Origin: an uncultured Prevotella sp.
GTDB taxonomy: Bacteria; Bacteroidota; Bacteroidia; Bacteroidales; Bacteroidaceae
Assembly: GCA_900762125.1 (NCBI GenBank)
Contig: CAAFFL010000200.1
Location: 1 to 7,499 of the forward strand
Direction of reading: 5' to 3'
Length of the DNA: 7,499 nt
Program-made: the position numbers and the translations under genes
Notes under the pieces: model-generated
Told to the model about the DNA's origin: nothing
Database searches by the model: none
What the model saw: the letters and a program-made list of their open reading frames with translations, nothing else
Shown here: piece after piece, positions 4,798 through 7,499 of the stretch
Numbering within the stretch: the first letter of the stretch is position 1
Layout of the letters: each line of letters starts with the position of its first letter

Positions 4798-7476
4798 TTA
4801 GAAATTGAGATTCAGACCCACGAGGAACGAGCGGCTGCGGGGATAACCAGAGTAGTCGACATTCGGCGTGAGGGCAGTGTTCTTGATACAGTCAGCCTCA
4901 GGATCAAGGCCGCTGTAGCCCGTGATGGTGAACACGTTGTAGGCGGTCACATAGAAGCGCAGCGTGTTGATGCCCCACTTGCGGGTGAGTGTCTGCGGAA
5001 TGGTATAGCCCAGTGAGAGGGTGTTCAGACGGAGGAAGGAAGCATCCTCGATGGCCCAGTCGGTGAGCACCATCTTGCTCATGTAGGGGCTCCACATCGT
5101 AGTGTTGGCATTGAGCTCAGCCAACATGGTAGGATCGTTGACCAGCTCGCCAGTGGCGGGGTTAATGTTCGTCCAGCGCTTACCGTCGGCCATGATGTCG
5201 ATCATGTTACGATAGATGTACTTACCCGTAGAGGTGTACTCAATCTTGTTGGCGTTGTAGACCTGGTTGCCAATGCTGAAGTTGAACATAGCCGTGAGGT
5301 CGAAGCCGTATGCGCGTGCGCTGAGCGTGAAACCACCGAAGGCATCGGGGTTCACATCGCCAATCTCGCGGATATCCTCGTCACCAACAGTGCCGTTGCC
5401 ATCCACATCCTTCAGCTTGAGCGAACCCGGACGGATGGTGCCGATGATGCCGGCATCGTTAGGCTGACCTTCTTTCAGCTTCCATGTCTTAGTTGTGGCG
5501 TCGTAGCCTTCGAAATCGCTCACCTCATAGCGGCCATTGCCCTCGAGCTGATAGCCCTGAATGACGCCTACACGACCGCCAACGGCGATGAGGTAGTCCT
5601 TACCAATCTCGGTGGATGCCCAGCGAGAGTTATAACCGAAGTCGTTCATCTGTCCGAGGCTATTGATCTTCGTCTTGTTGAAGCCAATGTTGCCCGTCAG
5701 GTCAAGGCCGTAGTTCTTCTTGTTGATGGCGTGCCAGGTGCCGGTGAACTCGAAACCGGTGTTCTGTGTCTTACCCATGTTGCGATACTGTGTGTCGTAA
5801 CCCGTACCGCTGACGGGGAATTCGATGAGCAGGTCCTTGGTGGTGTTCTTGTACGCCTCGACGCTACCATTGAACGCTCCGCCGAAGAGGGTGAAGTCGA
5901 GACCGAGGTTACGCGTGATGGTCGTCTCCCACTTCAGGTCGGGGTTGGCCATGATCTTCGAGGGTGCCCAGTAGCTGTCCACGCCATGGATCCACGTCGT
6001 TGCCTTGCGCTCATAGCTCTGGATGAGCTGTCCGGTGGGGATATTGTTGTTACCAGCGGTACCATAGCTGAAGCGGAGCTTCAGGTCGTCGAGCCACTTC
6101 TTTGTGCCGGCCATGAACTTCTCCGAAGAGATACGCCATGCCACAGCAGCTGATGGGAAGTAACCCCAGCGGTTGCCCTCAGCGAACTTAGAGCTCTCGT
6201 CGGCACGGAACGTCACTGAGAGGAGGTACTTGTCCATGTAGCCATAGTTCACACGGCCGAAGAGTGAGAACAGCTTGTCGTCAGCAGAATAGTTGTCGCC
6301 AATGGTGTAGGGCTTGCCGACGGTGGAGAGCTTCCAGGCCGTGTTGGCATCGTAGTCGGTGGGGAAGCCGTGCGCCTCGTCGATGTTCTCACGCCGCTTG
6401 GTGACGATGTACTCCTCACCAGCGAGCAGGTTCAGCGAGTGGTCCTTATTCTTAATGATGTTCTTGAAGTCGAAGTTTGCCGTATTGGTGTTGCGGAAAC
6501 GATGACGGTTGGTATCGGTGAAGCGGATGGCAGGCAGATTCTGGTTCTCCTTGGCCGGCACGTTCTTCACATAGTAGGTCGTCGTACCCCAGTAGCGCTT
6601 GTCGTACTGGCGATAGCTGTCGTAGCCAAACTCGGTCTTCAGCTTGAGGTTCTTGATGATCTCCCAGCCGAAGCCACCATTGAGGTTGAGCTGTGTGCGC
6701 TCCTTCTTGCGGTCGTTGTCAGCGGCAGAGGTGAGCGGGTCGTAGATGTTCAGTTCGTCATCGTCGAACGAGGCATTCTCCGTAGCAAGGCCCTTCAGGG
6801 GGATCGGCGGATAGATGACGGCATCCTTCAGACGCTTGTCGGTGTTGTAAGCACCTGTAGCATCGTTGGCACCACCACCGCGCACGTCAGTCTCGCTGTA
6901 GCGAGCCTGGAACTCAAGCGTCGTGTTCTTGGTCGGCTTGGCATTGAGCTTGAGGCCGAAGTTATCGCGCTTGAACGCCGAGCCAACCATGATGGCCTTG
7001 TCGTTCATGTGGGCGTAGGAGAAGTTGTAACGCAGCTGCTCCGAGCCACCGCTGACACTGAGGTCGTGGTTGAAGGTGTGGCCCGTACGGCCGTAGGTCA
7101 TCTCCTGCCAGTCGTTGGCCTTAGCATTGTTGTAGAGGTCGAGGTCCTGATAGTTACCAAACACCTGGGTATACTTGTCGAGCTTGTCACCAAGCATGGC
7201 CAGCTCGTATTGCCATTTGGCATAGTCACCGGGCGTGAGGACGTCGAAGGTCTTGGCATTCTTCTTCCAGCTGTAGTAAGCATTGTAGCTGACCGAGGTC
7301 TTGCCTGCCTGACCGCTCTTGGTGGTGATGAGGATAACACCGTTGGCACCACGGCTACCGTAGATAGCGGTGGAGGAGGCATCCTTCAGCACGGTCATGT
7401 CCTCGATCTCCGATGCGGGGATGTTGCTGATGTCGTCCACGGGGAAGCCGTCGACGATGAAGAGCGGGTCGTTGCT
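4798..7476 (-). CDS. susC-like: SusC/RagA-family TonB-dependent outer-membrane transporter, 5' end missing
   Basis: The frame is open for 892 residues from Ser at 7476 to the TAA at 4800-4798; full-length SusC proteins are about 1000 residues or more. The fragment opens with the SusC/RagA plug signature: NDPLFIVDGFPVDDIS (2-17), then EDMTVLKDASSTAIYGSRG (25-43) and NGVILITTKSG (45-55). A 22-strand-type beta-barrel follows, with family landmarks SSKFAEGNRWGYFPS (428-442), LRFSYGTAGNNNIP (455-468) and the loop DVDGNGTVGDED (690-701). It ends YPRSRSFLVGLNLNF, with the terminal Phe typical of outer-membrane barrels. It imports oligosaccharides across the outer membrane using TonB energy, together with the SusD-like lid. 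Missing are the signal peptide, the carboxypeptidase-regulatory-like N-terminal domain and the start of the plug. A GTG at 7440 is only the Val in FPVDD, not a real start. An in-frame TAG at 7479-7477 lies in the last bases before adapter sequence and is probably not a true gene boundary. Confidence 0.96.
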   Translation of the reverse strand, partial: SNDPLFIVDGFPVDDISNIPASEIEDMTVLKDASSTAIYGSRGANGVILITTKSGQAGKTSVSYNAYYSWKKNAKTFDVLTPGDYAKWQYELAMLGDKLDKYTQVFGNYQDLDLYNNAKANDWQEMTYGRTGHTFNHDLSVSGGSEQLRYNFSYAHMNDKAIMVGSAFKRDNFGLKLNAKPTKNTTLEFQARYSETDVRGGGANDATGAYNTDKRLKDAVIYPPIPLKGLATENASFDDDELNIYDPLTSAADNDRKKERTQLNLNGGFGWEIIKNLKLKTEFGYDSYRQYDKRYWGTTTYYVKNVPAKENQNLPAIRFTDTNRHRFRNTNTANFDFKNIIKNKDHSLNLLAGEEYIVTKRRENIDEAHGFPTDYDANTAWKLSTVGKPYTIGDNYSADDKLFSLFGRVNYGYMDKYLLSVTFRADESSKFAEGNRWGYFPSAAVAWRISSEKFMAGTKKWLDDLKLRFSYGTAGNNNIPTGQLIQSYERKATTWIHGVDSYWAPSKIMANPDLKWETTITRNLGLDFTLFGGAFNGSVEAYKNTTKDLLIEFPVSGTGYDTQYRNMGKTQNTGFEFTGTWHAINKKNYGLDLTGNIGFNKTKINSLGQMNDFGYNSRWASTEIGKDYLIAVGGRVGVIQGYQLEGNGRYEVSDFEGYDATTKTWKLKEGQPNDAGIIGTIRPGSLKLKDVDGNGTVGDEDIREIGDVNPDAFGGFTLSARAYGFDLTAMFNFSIGNQVYNANKIEYTSTGKYIYRNMIDIMADGKRWTNINPATGELVNDPTMLAELNANTTMWSPYMSKMVLTDWAIEDASFLRLNTLSLGYTIPQTLTRKWGINTLRFYVTAYNVFTITGYSGLDPEADCIKNTALTPNVDYSGYPRSRSFLVGLNLNF

Positions 7477-7486
7477 CTAACCATAC

Positions 7487-7499
7487 AGATCGGAAGAGC
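7487..7499 (+). other. Illumina adapter sequence left at the contig end
   Basis: The final 13 bases, AGATCGGAAGAGC, are identical to the common stem of the Illumina TruSeq adapters. A 13-base exact match exactly at the edge is best explained as untrimmed adapter carried into the assembly. It is not part of the organism's genome, and the bases just before it (7477-7486) should be treated with caution. Confidence 0.93.

Noticed and set aside
5374..5409. EF-hand or dockerin-like loop DVDGNGTVGDED in the SusC barrel
   Set aside because: The pattern fits a calcium loop, but loops of this kind are common at this place in SusC proteins, so it is neither a dockerin domain nor unusual.
4798..7440. 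A complete 880-residue SusC starting at GTG 7440
   Set aside because: The GTG encodes the Val inside the conserved plug motif DGFPVDD. A start there would leave no signal peptide and half a plug domain; the gene is cut by the contig end instead.

Overview
The window looks like one end of a short-read assembly contig from a Bacteroidetes (Bacteroidota) genome. The SusC/SusD pair, the lipoprotein signal peptides, the lack of Shine-Dalgarno sequences before the starts and a TAnnTTTG-type promoter all point there. Style of the proteins and moderately GC-rich codon use suggest a Prevotellaceae-like gut or rumen bacterium, but that finer placement is inference. The last 13 bases (7487-7499) are the common Illumina adapter stem, so the right edge is a technical end, not biology.

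All four genes lie on the minus strand and read right to left. From the right edge: a 5'-truncated susC-like TonB-dependent transporter (4798-7476), then 23 nt later a complete susD-like lipoprotein (2954-4774), then 34 nt later a complete lipoprotein with two fibronectin-III-like domains and a DUF4957/DUF5123-type right-handed beta-helix (1318-2919). These three form the tail of one operon, the binding and import part of a polysaccharide utilization locus (PUL). The SusC barrel and SusD lid would capture and import an oligosaccharide; the beta-helix lipoprotein is probably the accessory surface glycan-binding protein. No enzyme or regulator is in view, so the substrate is not fixed. Related cassettes occur in pectin-type PULs, which makes pectin a guess only. 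The operon ends in two successive hairpins (1276-1307 and 1232-1259), the second followed by a T tract on the transcribed strand.

The 296-bp gap 1022-1317 holds those hairpins, a GC-rich patch without a convincing gene, and a Bacteroidetes-type promoter (1040-1070) containing a 12-bp palindrome. That promoter drives an independent, 3'-truncated gene (1-1021) for an AAA-ATPase-like protein of the family that usually carries a C-terminal PD-(D/E)XK nuclease domain.

The long plus-strand open frames opposite these genes are codon-register shadows. No tRNA, rRNA, CRISPR array or insertion sequence is visible. Overall this is a fairly ordinary PUL fragment; the points most worth a second look are the beta-helix protein, the operon-end hairpins, and the adapter plus in-frame stop at the right end.
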